64,000 nucleotides of DNA, taken from positions 124,001 to 188,000 of the forward strand of contig NZ_FOSG01000008.1 in NCBI RefSeq assembly GCF_900114215.1. Reading direction: 5' to 3'. The notes below the pieces were generated by a model. It worked only from the letters and a program-made list of their open reading frames with translations. It was not told where the DNA came from and made no database searches. The translations under genes and the position numbers were made by a program. The stretch comes from Streptomyces mangrovi (GTDB lineage: Bacteria; Actinomycetota; Actinomycetes; Streptomycetales; Streptomycetaceae). Positions within the stretch are counted from its first letter, which is position 1; each line of letters begins with the position of its first letter. Shown in pieces: positions 8,292 to 17,149 of this stretch.

Positions 8292-8931
8292 GACGACGCT
8301 CCAGGGCTCGGATGAGGAGGGAAGCCGGGTAGGCGATGACGATGAAGGCGATGCCGACGACGGTGATCGGCTCCAGGAACCGGAAGGTCTCGGAGCCGTA
8401 GGCGCGTGCCTCGCCGAGCATCTCGAAGGCGCCGATGATCGCGATCAGCGGCGAGTCCTTCAGCATGGCGATGACGTAGTTGCCCAGCGCGGGCACCACG
8501 CGGCGGATGGCCTGCGGCAGGATCACGGCCGTCCAGGTGCGCACCGGCGGCAGGCTGAGCGCGGTCGCCGCCTCCCACTGCCCCTTGGGCACACCGTCGA
8601 TGCCGGCCCGGTAGACCTCGGCGGTGTAGGTCGAGTAGTGCAGGCCGAGGCCGATCACACCCGTCATCAGCGGGGACATGGCCGGCCCCCACTCGGGCAC
8701 CACGTAGAAGAGGAAGAACAGCTGCACCAGCAGCGGGGTGTTGCGGATGAACTCGGTGACCGCGGTCACCGGCATGCGGACCCACGCCTTGGAGGAGCGC
8801 TGCGCGATGGCCCACACCAGACCGAGGGTGAAGGCCAGCAGGGACCCCAGCACCAGCGCCTGGAGGGTGACGAGCACCCCGTCCCAGAAGCGCGGCATGA
8901 AGTCGTCGACGACGTCCCAGTTCCAGTTCAC
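8281..8931 (-). CDS. ehuD: amino acid ABC transporter permease (EhuD-like)
   Basis: A 216-residue inner membrane permease of the HisMQ type with about five membrane helices. The cytoplasmic coupling (EAA) loop is the region QWEAATALSLPPVRTWTAVI, preceded by the family motif EFIRNTPLLVQLFFLFYV. It starts with GTG overlapping the stop of the second permease gene (GTGA). It should pair with EhuC to form the membrane channel. Confidence 0.83.
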   Translation of the reverse strand: MNWNWDVVDDFMPRFWDGVLVTLQALVLGSLLAFTLGLVWAIAQRSSKAWVRMPVTAVTEFIRNTPLLVQLFFLFYVVPEWGPAMSPLMTGVIGLGLHYSTYTAEVYRAGIDGVPKGQWEAATALSLPPVRTWTAVILPQAIRRVVPALGNYVIAMLKDSPLIAIIGAFEMLGEARAYGSETFRFLEPITVVGIAFIVIAYPASLLIRALERRLVR

Positions 8932-9683
8932 TGATTACCCCCCGGGGTGCCCGCTCCGGCCGTCCCGGTGACGGGGTCGGCGGTCTTCGTCCGGCGGCGC
9001 AGACCGCCCAGCAGTCCGCCGCCCGGCGGCGGCGCCTGCCCGATCCCGGCCTTGGCCTTCCGCTCCACCAGCCGCATGCCGCGGGTGATGAGGAAGGCGA
9101 GGACGAAGTACATCACCAGCAGGAGCGTGTAGATCGGCGCGCTCTCGTTGGTGGTGAAGCGGATCAGGTTCGCCGCGAAGGTCATGTCGGCCACGCTGAT
9201 GACCGAGACCAGCGCGGTGCCCTTCAGCAGCTCGATGGCGAGGTTGTTGAAGGGCGGGACCATCTCCGGCCACGCCTGGGGCAGTTCGATGCGCCGCAGC
9301 CGCTGCATACGGGTGAAGCTCAGCGCGATCCCCGCCTCGCGCTGGGCGGGGGAGACCGCGGCCAGCGCGCCGCGTACGACCTCCGAACCGTACGCGCCGT
9401 AGGTCAGGCCCAGCGCCAGAACACCCGCCCACATCGGGACGAGCTGCCAGCCGAAGGCGATCGGCAGCGCGAAGAACAGCCAGAACATGAACACCAGCGC
9501 CGAGGCTCCGCGGAAGATCTCGAAGTAGGCGCCGGACAGGAACCGGACGATCCACAGCGGGGAGGACCGCAGGATTCCGACGACGAAGGAGACGGCCGCG
9601 GCCAGCGCGGCGCTGTACACCGTCACCTGGATGGTGATCCAGATGCCGGGCAGCATGTAGGACTCCCACAGGCCCCAGGTCAT
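8928..9683 (-). CDS. ehuC: amino acid ABC transporter permease (EhuC-like)
   Basis: A 251-residue permease of the HisMQ type. It has the motif FEIFRGASALVFMFWLFFAL and the coupling-loop sequence AQREAGIALSFTRMQRLRRI. I chose the ATG at 9683 that overlaps the binding-protein stop as ATGA; a GTG 9 bp earlier is possible. The C-terminal 35 residues are Gly/Pro/Thr rich and variable. Confidence 0.83.
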   Translation of the reverse strand: MTWGLWESYMLPGIWITIQVTVYSAALAAAVSFVVGILRSSPLWIVRFLSGAYFEIFRGASALVFMFWLFFALPIAFGWQLVPMWAGVLALGLTYGAYGSEVVRGALAAVSPAQREAGIALSFTRMQRLRRIELPQAWPEMVPPFNNLAIELLKGTALVSVISVADMTFAANLIRFTTNESAPIYTLLLVMYFVLAFLITRGMRLVERKAKAGIGQAPPPGGGLLGGLRRRTKTADPVTGTAGAGTPGGNQ

Positions 9684-10636
9684 GATGCGCACAGCTCCTT
9701 CGCGGTCAGGTCGGTCATCTCGTCCTCGGAGAAACCGAAGGGCCGCATGATCTCCAGCAGCTCACCGCTCTCCTTGAGCTTGCGCAGCTCCCGGTTGAAC
9801 GCGTCACGCAGCATGGTGGCGCTGGGCCGGAAGGCGAAGCCGCCCGCGCCGATCGCCGGCTCGCCGTCCACCATGGGCTGGAAGGCCTCCGTGGCCTCGG
9901 CCCGGTCGCTGCCCTTCACCACCTGGCGGACGGTCAGCGAGGTGCCGGCGAAGACGTCGGCCCGGCCCTGCTCGACGGCCGCCAGTCCGGCGACCTGGTC
10001 GGGCAGGATCAGCATCTCGCCGCGGGGGACGCCGGCCGCGACCGCGTAGTCGATCTCGGCGTACGCGGTGCCGGTGGCCATCTTGGCGCCCGTGCGGACG
10101 ATGTCCTCGTAATTGTTCAGCCCTTTCGGGTTGCCCTTGGGGACGATGAACGCATCGAGCATCACGTACTCGGGGTCGGCGAAGATCACCTGTTCGCAGC
10201 GCTGGGGGTTGATGTACATGCCCGCGGAGACCACATCGAACTGCTGCGAGCGGAGTCCCGGAATCAGCGAACCGAACTCGGTCGGAACGGGGACGACGTT
10301 CTCCACACCCAGCCGATTGAAGATGACCTTCGCGATCTCCGGCGCCTCACCGGTCAACTCGCCCTGGTCGTTGATGTATCCGTAGGGGACCTCGCCGGCG
10401 ATGCCCACCCGCACGGTGTTCTGCGCCCTGATGCGCTCCAGCAGGTTGCCCTCGCCGGCCTCCCCGGCGTCGGGTACCCGGCTGCATCCGGCCACGCCGA
10501 TCGCGCCCGCCGCGCCCAGCGCGCCCAGGCCCGCCAGCATCGCGCGGCGGCTTATCCCCCGGACGGGTCTCGTCCGGTTATCGAGGCTGTCGCCTGTACC
10601 TGATTTTCCTGTCTCGTTCCCTTGTGGTGGAGCCAT
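9680..10636 (-). CDS. ehuB: ABC transporter substrate-binding lipoprotein, ectoine/hydroxyectoine-type (EhuB-like)
   Basis: A 318-residue solute-binding protein. The N-terminus has a twin-arginine stretch (SRRAML), a hydrophobic segment and the lipobox VAGC, so it should be exported and lipid-anchored. The mature part reads as EhuB: VRVGIAGEVPYGYIN, TGEAPEIA, TEFGSLIPGL, FDVVSAGMYINPQRCEQV, KGNPKGLNNYEDI. EhuB binds ectoine and hydroxyectoine in rhizobia. No ectoine hydrolase (EutD/DoeA) gene is nearby, so the true ligand may be another small cyclic or zwitterionic compound. Confidence 0.82.
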   Translation of the reverse strand: MAPPQGNETGKSGTGDSLDNRTRPVRGISRRAMLAGLGALGAAGAIGVAGCSRVPDAGEAGEGNLLERIRAQNTVRVGIAGEVPYGYINDQGELTGEAPEIAKVIFNRLGVENVVPVPTEFGSLIPGLRSQQFDVVSAGMYINPQRCEQVIFADPEYVMLDAFIVPKGNPKGLNNYEDIVRTGAKMATGTAYAEIDYAVAAGVPRGEMLILPDQVAGLAAVEQGRADVFAGTSLTVRQVVKGSDRAEATEAFQPMVDGEPAIGAGGFAFRPSATMLRDAFNRELRKLKESGELLEIMRPFGFSEDEMTDLTAKELCAS

Positions 10637-10769
10637 GGGCGCGCCACTACCCCGATCAACGAAAAATATGCCCGCCGTTTCCAGCCCTTGATGCGGCCGT
10701 TGCGGTGTTGACGGCCGGGCCCGGTCGCTGCGTCAGTATTGGGAGGGAAATCGACGGACAGGAGCCGAA
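10637..10769. promoter_or_regulatory. divergent promoter region ehuB / DUF3830
   Basis: 133 bp separate the divergently transcribed importer operon and DUF3830 gene. The segment is locally less GC-rich (GAAAAATATG at 10661-10670). It contains TCAACGAA at 10656-10663, which is shared with the inverted repeat at 13956. No clear -35/-10 pair is assigned. Confidence 0.4.
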
Positions 10770-11270
10770 ATGGCAGACCGTTTCATCGAAGTATCACTCG
10801 ACAAGCGGGGAGTGAGCTGCACGGCGAGACTGCTCGACGACCGCGCGCCCATCACCTGCGAGGCGGTGTGGAACGCCCTTCCGCTGGGCGGCGACGTCTA
10901 CCACGCCAAGTACGCGCGCAACGAGATCTACACACTCCTGCCGGTGTTCGCCCCGGCCGAGCCGCCGCTGGAGAACCCCACCATCACGCCCATCCCCGGC
11001 GACCTGTGCTACTTCACCTTCACCGACGTCCAGCTCGGCACCTCCTCCTACGGGTACGAGGCGGAGGCGGGGCACCGGGGCCGGCCGACCGTGGTGGACC
11101 TGGCCCTGTTCTACGAGCGCAACAACCTGCTGATCAACGGCGACGCCGGCTGGGTCCCCGGAATCGTGTGGGGGGCGGTGGTGGACGGGCTGGACCGGAT
11201 GGCCGACGCCTGCCAGGACCTGTGGCGGGCCGGGGCCCTGGGCGAGAGCCTCAGCTTCCGGCGGGCCTAG
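10770..11270 (+). CDS. DUF3830 family protein
   Basis: A 166-residue cytoplasmic protein matching DUF3830 as I know it: a short cyclophilin-like beta-barrel fold (DRAPITCEAVWNALPLGGDVYHAKYARNEIY, then PGDLCYF, then FYERNNLLIN). No catalytic mechanism is established. The family often sits with amidases, hydantoinase-type enzymes and ABC importers, as here. AGGAG lies 5 bp before the ATG. Its 3' end overlaps the convergent amidase gene by 20 bp. Confidence 0.8.
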   Translation: MADRFIEVSLDKRGVSCTARLLDDRAPITCEAVWNALPLGGDVYHAKYARNEIYTLLPVFAPAEPPLENPTITPIPGDLCYFTFTDVQLGTSSYGYEAEAGHRGRPTVVDLALFYERNNLLINGDAGWVPGIVWGAVVDGLDRMADACQDLWRAGALGESLSFRRA

Positions 11271-12822
11271 GCACCGGGCCGGGCACAGGACCGGACGCGG
11301 AGCCGGAAGCAGAGTCGGACGCGGAGCCGGAAGCAGAGTCGGACGCGGAGTCGGACGCGAGCGCCGGGGGCGGCGGAACATCGGCGGCCCCCGCCTCGTA
11401 CAGCGCGTGCGCGGCGCGCAGCACCAGCGCGTCCGCGTGCCGCGCGCCCACCAGCTGCACCCCGATCGGCAGCCCGCCGCCGTCCACCCCGCAGGGCAGG
11501 GACGCGGCGGGCTGCTGGGTCATGTTGAACGGGTAGGTGAACGGCGTCCAGCCCGTCCAGCGGCCGTACGGCGAGCCCGGCGGCACCTCGCCGCCCAGTT
11601 CGAAGGCGGTGACCGGCAGCGTCGGGGTGACCAGCAGGTCGTACTCCGTGTGGAAGGCGCCCATCAGCCGGCCCATCGACATCCGCACGTCCACCGCCGC
11701 CAGGTAGTCCAGCGCGCTGCGGGCCGCGCCCTGCTCGCACGCCTCCCGCAGACCCGGGTCCAGCAGCGCGCGCCGCTCGGGGTCCAGATGCTGGGTCACC
11801 CGGGCGGCGCCGCTGAACCACAGGGTGTGGAAGGCCTCCAGGCAGTCGGGCAGGCCCGGGTCGCGCTCCTCCACCCGCGCGCCCAGCCCCTCCAGCGCCT
11901 CCACGGCCCGCCGCACCGCCGCGGCGACCTCCCGGTCCACCTCCACCCGGCCGCCGAGGTCGGGGGAGTAGGCCACCCGCAGGCCGGCGACCCCGCCGTC
12001 CAGGCCGTCGCGGAAGCTGCCCGGCACCGGCCCGAGCTGCGACCAGTCGCGGGCGTCCGGGCCGGTGATCACATCCATCAGCAGCGCCGCGTCCCGCGCG
12101 TCGCGGGTCATCGGGCCGACGTGCGCGAGCGTCCCGTAGGCGCTGGCCGGGTACAGCGGCACCCGCCCGTAGGTCGGCTTCAGCGCGAAGATCCCGCAGA
12201 AGGACGCCGGGATGCGCACCGAGCCGCCGCCGTCGGTGCCCAGGCTCAGCGGCCCGGCCCCCAGTGCCACCGCGGCCGCGCTGCCGCCGCTGGAACCGCC
12301 CGCGGTGCGCCCCGGGGCGTACGGGTTCCCCGTCGCGCCGTGCCGCGGGCTGTCGGTGACGCCCTTCCAGCCGAACTCCGGTGTCGTCGTCTTCCCCGTG
12401 AACACCGCCCCGTGCTCGCGCAGCCGCGCCACCGAGGGCGCGTCCTCGTCCCAGGGGCCGTCCGCGGGGACGGTCCACGAGCCGCGCAGCGTCGGTCCGC
12501 CGCGCAGCAGCAGGATGTCCTTCACCGACACCGGCACCCCGTCCAGCAGACCGGCCGGCTCACCGCGCCGCCACCGGCCGGCGGACCGCCGCGCCTGCTC
12601 CATCGCCGTCTCGGCGTCGAGCCGGACGAACGCGTTCACCACCGGCTGGATGTGCTCGGACCTCTCCAGCACGGCGCGGGCCACCTCCACCGGAGTGAAC
12701 TCCCCGCGGGCGTAGCCCTCCACGAGCCGGGCGGCGGTCAGGTCCGTGAGGCCGCTCGGGTCCGCGGAGCCGTTCGGGTGGGTCAGGCCGGTGGGGCCGG
12801 CCGGTTCGGTGGTGCCGGTCAT
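11251..12822 (-). CDS. amidase (amidase signature family)
   Basis: A 523-residue cytoplasmic hydrolase. The Ser-cisSer-Lys triad is visible: Lys in VSVKDILLLRGG, the cis-Ser in GGSSGGSAAAVA and the nucleophile Ser in GTDGGGSVRIPAS. The middle reads like known aliphatic amidase or Asp/Glu-tRNA amidotransferase A paralogues. The ATG at 12822 overlaps the dehydrogenase stop (ATGA), so the two are translationally coupled. The last 35 residues are a Ser/Asp/Gly/Pro tail made by a 24-bp minisatellite and lie outside the family domain. It probably hydrolyses an amide released from or imported by the adjacent transporter system. Confidence 0.87.
   Translation of the reverse strand: MTGTTEPAGPTGLTHPNGSADPSGLTDLTAARLVEGYARGEFTPVEVARAVLERSEHIQPVVNAFVRLDAETAMEQARRSAGRWRRGEPAGLLDGVPVSVKDILLLRGGPTLRGSWTVPADGPWDEDAPSVARLREHGAVFTGKTTTPEFGWKGVTDSPRHGATGNPYAPGRTAGGSSGGSAAAVALGAGPLSLGTDGGGSVRIPASFCGIFALKPTYGRVPLYPASAYGTLAHVGPMTRDARDAALLMDVITGPDARDWSQLGPVPGSFRDGLDGGVAGLRVAYSPDLGGRVEVDREVAAAVRRAVEALEGLGARVEERDPGLPDCLEAFHTLWFSGAARVTQHLDPERRALLDPGLREACEQGAARSALDYLAAVDVRMSMGRLMGAFHTEYDLLVTPTLPVTAFELGGEVPPGSPYGRWTGWTPFTYPFNMTQQPAASLPCGVDGGGLPIGVQLVGARHADALVLRAAHALYEAGAADVPPPPALASDSASDSASGSASDSASGSASGPVPGPVPRPAGS
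11293..11361 (-). repeat. 24-bp minisatellite in amidase 3' end
   Basis: Two perfect copies of a 24-bp unit (11293-11316, 11317-11340) and degenerate partial copies after them. They encode the SASDSASG-type tail of the amidase. Copy number is likely to vary between strains. Confidence 0.8.
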
Positions 12823-13823
12823 GGTGCACTCCTGTCCGGGACGTAGCCGAGCTGTTTGTCCACGACGTTGAACAGTGGCTCGCCCGCCGCCCAACGGTCG
12901 AAGTTGTCGCAGAACTGCCGGGCGAGGTCGTCGCGCCAGCCGACGGTGTCGCCGCTCATGTGCGGCGAGACCAGCAGGCCGGGGACGTCCCACAGCGGGC
13001 TGCCGGAGGGCAGCGGCTCATCGGCGAAGACGTCCAGCGCCGCCGCCGCGATCCGGTGCGAGAGCAGTGCCTCGACCAGGTCCTCCTGCACCACGTGGGC
13101 GCCGCGTCCGACGTTGACGAAACGGGCCGTCGGCTTCATCCGGGCGAAGGCGGCGGCGTCGAACATCCCGGTGGTCGACTCGGTCAGGGGCGCCGCGCAC
13201 ACGACCCAGTCGGCGGAGGGGAGGAGGGCGTCGAGCGCTCCGCCGGCGTGAATTCGGCCGAATTCCGGGTCCGTGGGCCGCTCCCTGCGCCCCACGAGTT
13301 CCACTTCGACACCCAGTGCCATAAGTGTGCGGCCGATTGCCCGGCCGATGGGGCCCGAACCTACGACAATCGCGTGAGTTCCGGCCAGTCGCATTGTCTC
13401 CCGGTGCCGCCAGCGCCGCTGCCGCTGCAATTCCCAACTGCCGTGGAAATCCTTGGCCAAAGCCAGGACGAGACCTGCCACGTATTCGGCGATGGGTTGG
13501 TCGAAGACCCCCCGCGCATTGGTGATCACCGTTTCCGAACCGACCAGTTCCGGACAGCCCAGCAGCCGGTCGACCCCGGCGCTCGCGGTGTGCACCCAGC
13601 CCGGCCGCGGGCCCGCCCCGGGCCAGGCGCGGCGTACGGCGTCGGAGGTGAAGTCCCAGACCAGCAGCGCGTCCACGGCCGGCAGCAGGGCGGCCAGCGA
13701 ACCCTCGTCGGCGTACTCCACCCGGGCACGCCCCGAGAGGCGTTCCAGGTCCGGCGGATCGCCGCCGGGAACGCCGAGGACACCGAGAGTGGGGATGCCG
13801 GCCGGAACAGTGGTTTCTGACAT
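12819..13823 (-). CDS. D-2-hydroxyacid dehydrogenase family protein
   Basis: A 334-residue NAD(P)-dependent dehydrogenase. The NAD motif is GSGPIGRAIG. The catalytic Arg is in NVGRGAH, the Glu in DEPLP and the His in SPHMSG. The N-terminal flavodoxin-like substrate domain contains HTASAGVD. It interconverts a 2-keto acid and a D-2-hydroxy acid. The ATG at 13823 is favoured over an upstream frame that runs through the divergent promoter. It is coupled to the amidase gene by ATGA, suggesting the two act in one pathway. Confidence 0.87.
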   Translation of the reverse strand: MSETTVPAGIPTLGVLGVPGGDPPDLERLSGRARVEYADEGSLAALLPAVDALLVWDFTSDAVRRAWPGAGPRPGWVHTASAGVDRLLGCPELVGSETVITNARGVFDQPIAEYVAGLVLALAKDFHGSWELQRQRRWRHRETMRLAGTHAIVVGSGPIGRAIGRTLMALGVEVELVGRRERPTDPEFGRIHAGGALDALLPSADWVVCAAPLTESTTGMFDAAAFARMKPTARFVNVGRGAHVVQEDLVEALLSHRIAAAALDVFADEPLPSGSPLWDVPGLLVSPHMSGDTVGWRDDLARQFCDNFDRWAAGEPLFNVVDKQLGYVPDRSAP

Positions 13824-14058
13824 GGGCGGAAAACCGTTTCGCAACGAGGGGGCAACGAGGAAGGAGAAGTATTGGGTCCGGCCCGAAGAGATCCGGAGCA
13901 CCGTACGGACGCACGGATGGACGGAAGGATTGACCACGGTAGGGACCTGTAACTACCTTCGTCAACGAAGGCATCTGTCCCGGCGTCCCGGCTCTCTCGC
14001 GCCGGCTTTTCTCCCGTCAACGGCCCTTGGCCGCCCCTACCCTCTTCAAGGGGTGCTC
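13824..14058. promoter_or_regulatory. divergent promoter region with inverted repeat
   Basis: 235 bp between the divergent dehydrogenase and EutA-like genes. A perfect 7-bp inverted repeat with a 2-bp spacer, CCTTCGTCAACGAAGG, lies at 13956-13971. Its right half TCAACGAA recurs in the ehuB promoter region. It is a candidate operator for the IclR regulator of this locus (inference). Confidence 0.45.
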
Positions 14059-15003
14059 ATGGATGTCTCGTTCCTCGGCGGTCCGCATCCGCAGCGCGGA
14101 GTCGGTGTCGTCGCCCCCTTCGACTTCGCACTCGACCGCGAACTGTGGCGGTGGATCCCCGACGACGTCTCCCTCCATCTGACCCGCACTCCGTTCGTCC
14201 CCGTCGAGGTGAGCCTGGACCTGGCCCGGCTCGTCAGCGAGCACGAGACGCTGCGGGAGGCCGTCCAGGCACTGTGCGCGGTGGCGCCGGAAGTGGTGGC
14301 GTACGCCTGCACCTCCGGCTCCTTCGTGGGCGGCGCGGTCGGGGAGCGGGCCATGTGCGCGGCCATGGAGCTCTCCGGAGAGGTCCCCTCCCTCACCACC
14401 TCGGGCGCTCTGCTGGAGGCGCTGGAGGAACTCGGCGCACGGCGGGTCGCCGTCGTCACCCCGTACACCAGGTCGGTGACCGACTCCCTGGAGGCCTTTC
14501 TGGGCGAGGCCGGGATCGAGGTCACCGGCCGCAGCTACCTGGGGCTGACGCGGGAGATCTGGCGGGTGCCGTACCGGGACGTGGTGGACATGGCCCGCGA
14601 GGCCGTGATGGACGCGCCCGACGCGCTGTTCATCAGCTGCACCAACCTGCCGACCTACGACGTGATCCCGCAGCTGGAGGCGGAGCTCCGGATGCCGGTG
14701 CTCTCCGCCAACCAGGTCACCGTCTGGTCGGCGCTGCGCCGCATCGGCAAGGACGCGGTCGGCCCCTACCAGGCGCTGCTCGACCCCGTGGCCCGGCGCG
14801 GCCCGGCTTCCATGTCCTCCCTGCCGCCGGGGCCGCCCGTACCCCCGGACGGCGCAACGGAGTCGGGGAACCTCGCGGGGCTGCCCGGGCCGTCGGCCGA
14901 GCGCGAGCCGGAGCCCGCGGTGGCCGGGGCCGAACCGGAGGCGGCCGAGGGCGCGGAGCCGCCGCCCTTTCCGGACGACCTGGGCGGACTGCCGCCCCTG
15001 TGA
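14059..15003 (+). CDS. Asp/Glu racemase superfamily protein, EutA/maleate cis-trans isomerase-like
   Basis: A 314-residue cytoplasmic enzyme of the Asp/Glu racemase, maleate isomerase and arylmalonate decarboxylase superfamily. Both catalytic cysteines are present: Cys84 in YACTSGSFVGG and Cys194 in FISCTNLPTYDVI, at the spacing of maleate isomerase. The family domain ends at about residue 245; the rest is a Pro/Glu/Ala-rich tail. EutA of rhizobial ectoine clusters belongs here, which fits the EhuABCD-like importer. AAGGGG lies 6 bp before the ATG. It probably isomerises or racemises a C4-C5 dicarboxylate or related acid. Confidence 0.8.
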   Translation: MDVSFLGGPHPQRGVGVVAPFDFALDRELWRWIPDDVSLHLTRTPFVPVEVSLDLARLVSEHETLREAVQALCAVAPEVVAYACTSGSFVGGAVGERAMCAAMELSGEVPSLTTSGALLEALEELGARRVAVVTPYTRSVTDSLEAFLGEAGIEVTGRSYLGLTREIWRVPYRDVVDMAREAVMDAPDALFISCTNLPTYDVIPQLEAELRMPVLSANQVTVWSALRRIGKDAVGPYQALLDPVARRGPASMSSLPPGPPVPPDGATESGNLAGLPGPSAEREPEPAVAGAEPEAAEGAEPPPFPDDLGGLPPL

Positions 15004-15076
15004 CCCCGCCCCGCGGCGCCGCCGCCGCGGGGACGGCATCACCACCGAGGAAGAGACCGAGGAAGAGGAGGACCGG

Positions 15077-15907
15077 ATGGACCGGACGGACGGGACGGCC
15101 CGGATGAAGGACGCGGACCCGGCGGAAGACACGGAACGGGCGGTCCGGACGGCGGATGTCGTCGGCTTCCTCTACCCCGGCCACTCCGCCGAGGACGAGT
15201 ACCCTCGGCTGGAGGCGATCCTGGGCGAGGCCGCGGGCTCCGTCCGGCTGCCGCTGGTCCACACCGACATCGGCGAGGACGCGCACCGCGTGGACGCGCT
15301 GCTGGAGATGGGCTCCACCGCCCGTCTGTCGGCCGAGGCCGGCCGCCTGCGCGAGCACGGCGCGCAGGCGGTGGTGTGGGCCTGCACCAGCGCCAGCTTC
15401 GTCTTCGGCTGGGACGGGGCGCACGAGCAGGTGCGCGAGCTGTCCTCGGCCGCGGCCCTCCCCGCCTCCAGCACCTCCTTCGCCTTCGCCCACGCCGTGC
15501 GGGCGCTGGGGGCCGAGCGGGTCGCCGTCGCCGCCACCTATCCCGATGACGTGGCCGAGCACTTCAGGGCCTTCCTCAAGGCGGCGGGCGCCGAGGTGGT
15601 GTCGGTGTGCGGCGCCGGGATCGTCACCGCGGCCGAGGTCGGCACCTGGGGTCGCGAGGAGGTGCTCGCGCTGGCCCGCGCGGGCGACCACCCGGACGCC
15701 CAGGCCGTACTGCTGCCCGACACCGCTCTGCACACCGCCGCCTGGCTCCCCGAGCTGGAGGCGGCGCTGGGCAAGCCGGTGCTCACCGCCAACCAGGTCA
15801 CCGTCTGGGAGGGGCTGCGCCTGCTGGACCGCACGGTCTCCTGCCCGGCATTGGGGGCGCTGTTCGACGGCCGGGCGCTCGCGGAACCGCTGCTGCTGCG
15901 GGAATAA
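15077..15907 (+). CDS. Asp/Glu racemase superfamily paralogue lacking the second catalytic Cys
   Basis: A 276-residue paralogue of the gene just upstream (73 bp away). The first catalytic cysteine is kept (Cys103 in WACTSASFVFG), but the second position is Asp215 in LLPDTALHTAAW where the upstream protein has SCTNLPT. Loss of one of the two cysteines rules out the usual two-base racemase mechanism. A single-Cys decarboxylase-like or hydrolytic role, or a non-catalytic partner, is possible. Arylmalonate decarboxylase also has one Cys, but at the other position. GGAGGACCGG lies just before the ATG. Confidence 0.77.
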   Translation: MDRTDGTARMKDADPAEDTERAVRTADVVGFLYPGHSAEDEYPRLEAILGEAAGSVRLPLVHTDIGEDAHRVDALLEMGSTARLSAEAGRLREHGAQAVVWACTSASFVFGWDGAHEQVRELSSAAALPASSTSFAFAHAVRALGAERVAVAATYPDDVAEHFRAFLKAAGAEVVSVCGAGIVTAAEVGTWGREEVLALARAGDHPDAQAVLLPDTALHTAAWLPELEAALGKPVLTANQVTVWEGLRLLDRTVSCPALGALFDGRALAEPLLLRE

Positions 15908-15982
15908 CGGGCGGTCGGTGCGGGCTGTGCTCTTGCGGCGCGGACATCCCGCGCCGCACGCACCACGAGGAGGCAGCCCGCG

Positions 15983-17149
15983 ATGGACCCGGTCAAGGAC
16001 GCGGAGGCGAGGAACGGCGGACAGCCGGGCGGACAGCCGGGCGGACAGGGCGGCGACCCGGTCAGGGGCACGGCGCGGGGCACCGCCCCCGTCCCGCTGT
16101 CCGTTCTCGACCTGGCCACCGTCGGCGCGGGCCGCACCGCCACCGACGCCCTGCGCACCTCCGTGGAGACCGCCAGGCTCGCCGAGAGCCGGGGCTACCA
16201 CCGGCTGTGGGTCGCCGAGCACCACTCCATGCCCGGGGTGGCCAGCTCCTCGCCCGCCGTCATCCTGGCCCACCTGGCGGCCCACACCGCCTCCATACGC
16301 CTGGGCTCGGGCGGCGTGATGCTGCCCAACCACGCGCCTTTGGTGATCGCCGAGCAGTTCGGCACCCTGGAGGCGCTCGCCCCCGGCCGCGTCGACCTGG
16401 GCCTGGGCCGCGCCCCCGGCACCGACGGGGCGACGGCCGCCGCGCTGCGCCGCACCGACCGGCCGCACGAGGCGGCCGACGACTTCCCGCGGCAGCTCGC
16501 CGAGCTGATCCGCTTCCTCGACGACGACTTCCCCGACGGCCACCCCTACGCCCGTATCCACGCCGTCCCCGGCCCCGTCCAGGGCCGCGTGCCCGGCGGG
16601 GTGCAGGCGGCGAACCGGCCGCCGGTGTGGCTGCTGGGCTCCTCCGGCTTCAGCGCGCAGCTCGCCGGGAGCCTGGGCCTGCCCTTCGCCTTCGCCCACC
16701 ACTTCTCGGCGGCGAACACCCTCCCCGCCCTGGAGCTGTACCGCTCCTCCTTCCGCCCTTCGGACGTGCTGGACGAGCCGTACGCCCTGATCGGCGTCTC
16801 GGCCCTGGCCGCGGACGAGGAGGGGGAGGCGCACCGTCAGGTGATGACCGGCGCGCTGTCGATGCTGCGGCTGCGCACCGGGCGCCCCGGCCTGGTGCCC
16901 ACGCCCGAGGAGGCCGAGGAGTACGAACGGGGCATGGGCGAGATGGAGCGCGACTTCGTGCGCGGCTGGCTGGCCAACGTGGTGTACGGCACGCCGGGGC
17001 AGGTGCGCGACGGCCTCGACGCGCTGGCCGGGCGCACCGGGGCCGACGAGCTGATGATCACCTCGCAGTCGCACGGGGCCCGGGCCCGGCTGCGCAGCTA
17101 CGGGCTGATCGCCGACGCCTACGGGCTGCCGTCCGCCACCAGCAGCTGA
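15983..17149 (+). CDS. LLM class flavin-dependent oxidoreductase (MsnO8-like)
   Basis: A 388-residue luciferase-like monooxygenase. The family core begins at [11 protein letters not shown] (about residue 35), followed by [40 protein letters not shown] and [12 protein letters not shown]. It uses reduced flavin, FMN or F420-type, and acts in the cytoplasm. It is third in a co-directional run with the two racemase-like genes (75-bp gap), so it may oxidise an intermediate of the same pathway, though it could be an independent gene. The 3' end overlaps the convergent GGDEF/EAL gene by 31 bp. Confidence 0.85.
   Translation: MDPVKDAEARNGGQPGGQPGGQGGDPVRGTARGTAPVPLSVLDLATVGAGRTATDALRTSVETARLAESRGYHRLWVAEHHSMPGVASSSPAVILAHLAAHTASIRLGSGGVMLPNHAPLVIAEQFGTLEALAPGRVDLGLGRAPGTDGATAAALRRTDRPHEAADDFPRQLAELIRFLDDDFPDGHPYARIHAVPGPVQGRVPGGVQAANRPPVWLLGSSGFSAQLAGSLGLPFAFAHHFSAANTLPALELYRSSFRPSDVLDEPYALIGVSALAADEEGEAHRQVMTGALSMLRLRTGRPGLVPTPEEAEEYERGMGEMERDFVRGWLANVVYGTPGQVRDGLDALAGRTGADELMITSQSHGARARLRSYGLIADAYGLPSATSS

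Noticed and set aside
9680..10636. Naming the importer firmly as the ectoine transporter
   Set aside because: The binding protein reads like EhuB, but the ectoine hydrolase and deacetylase genes are not nearby, so the ligand is left open.
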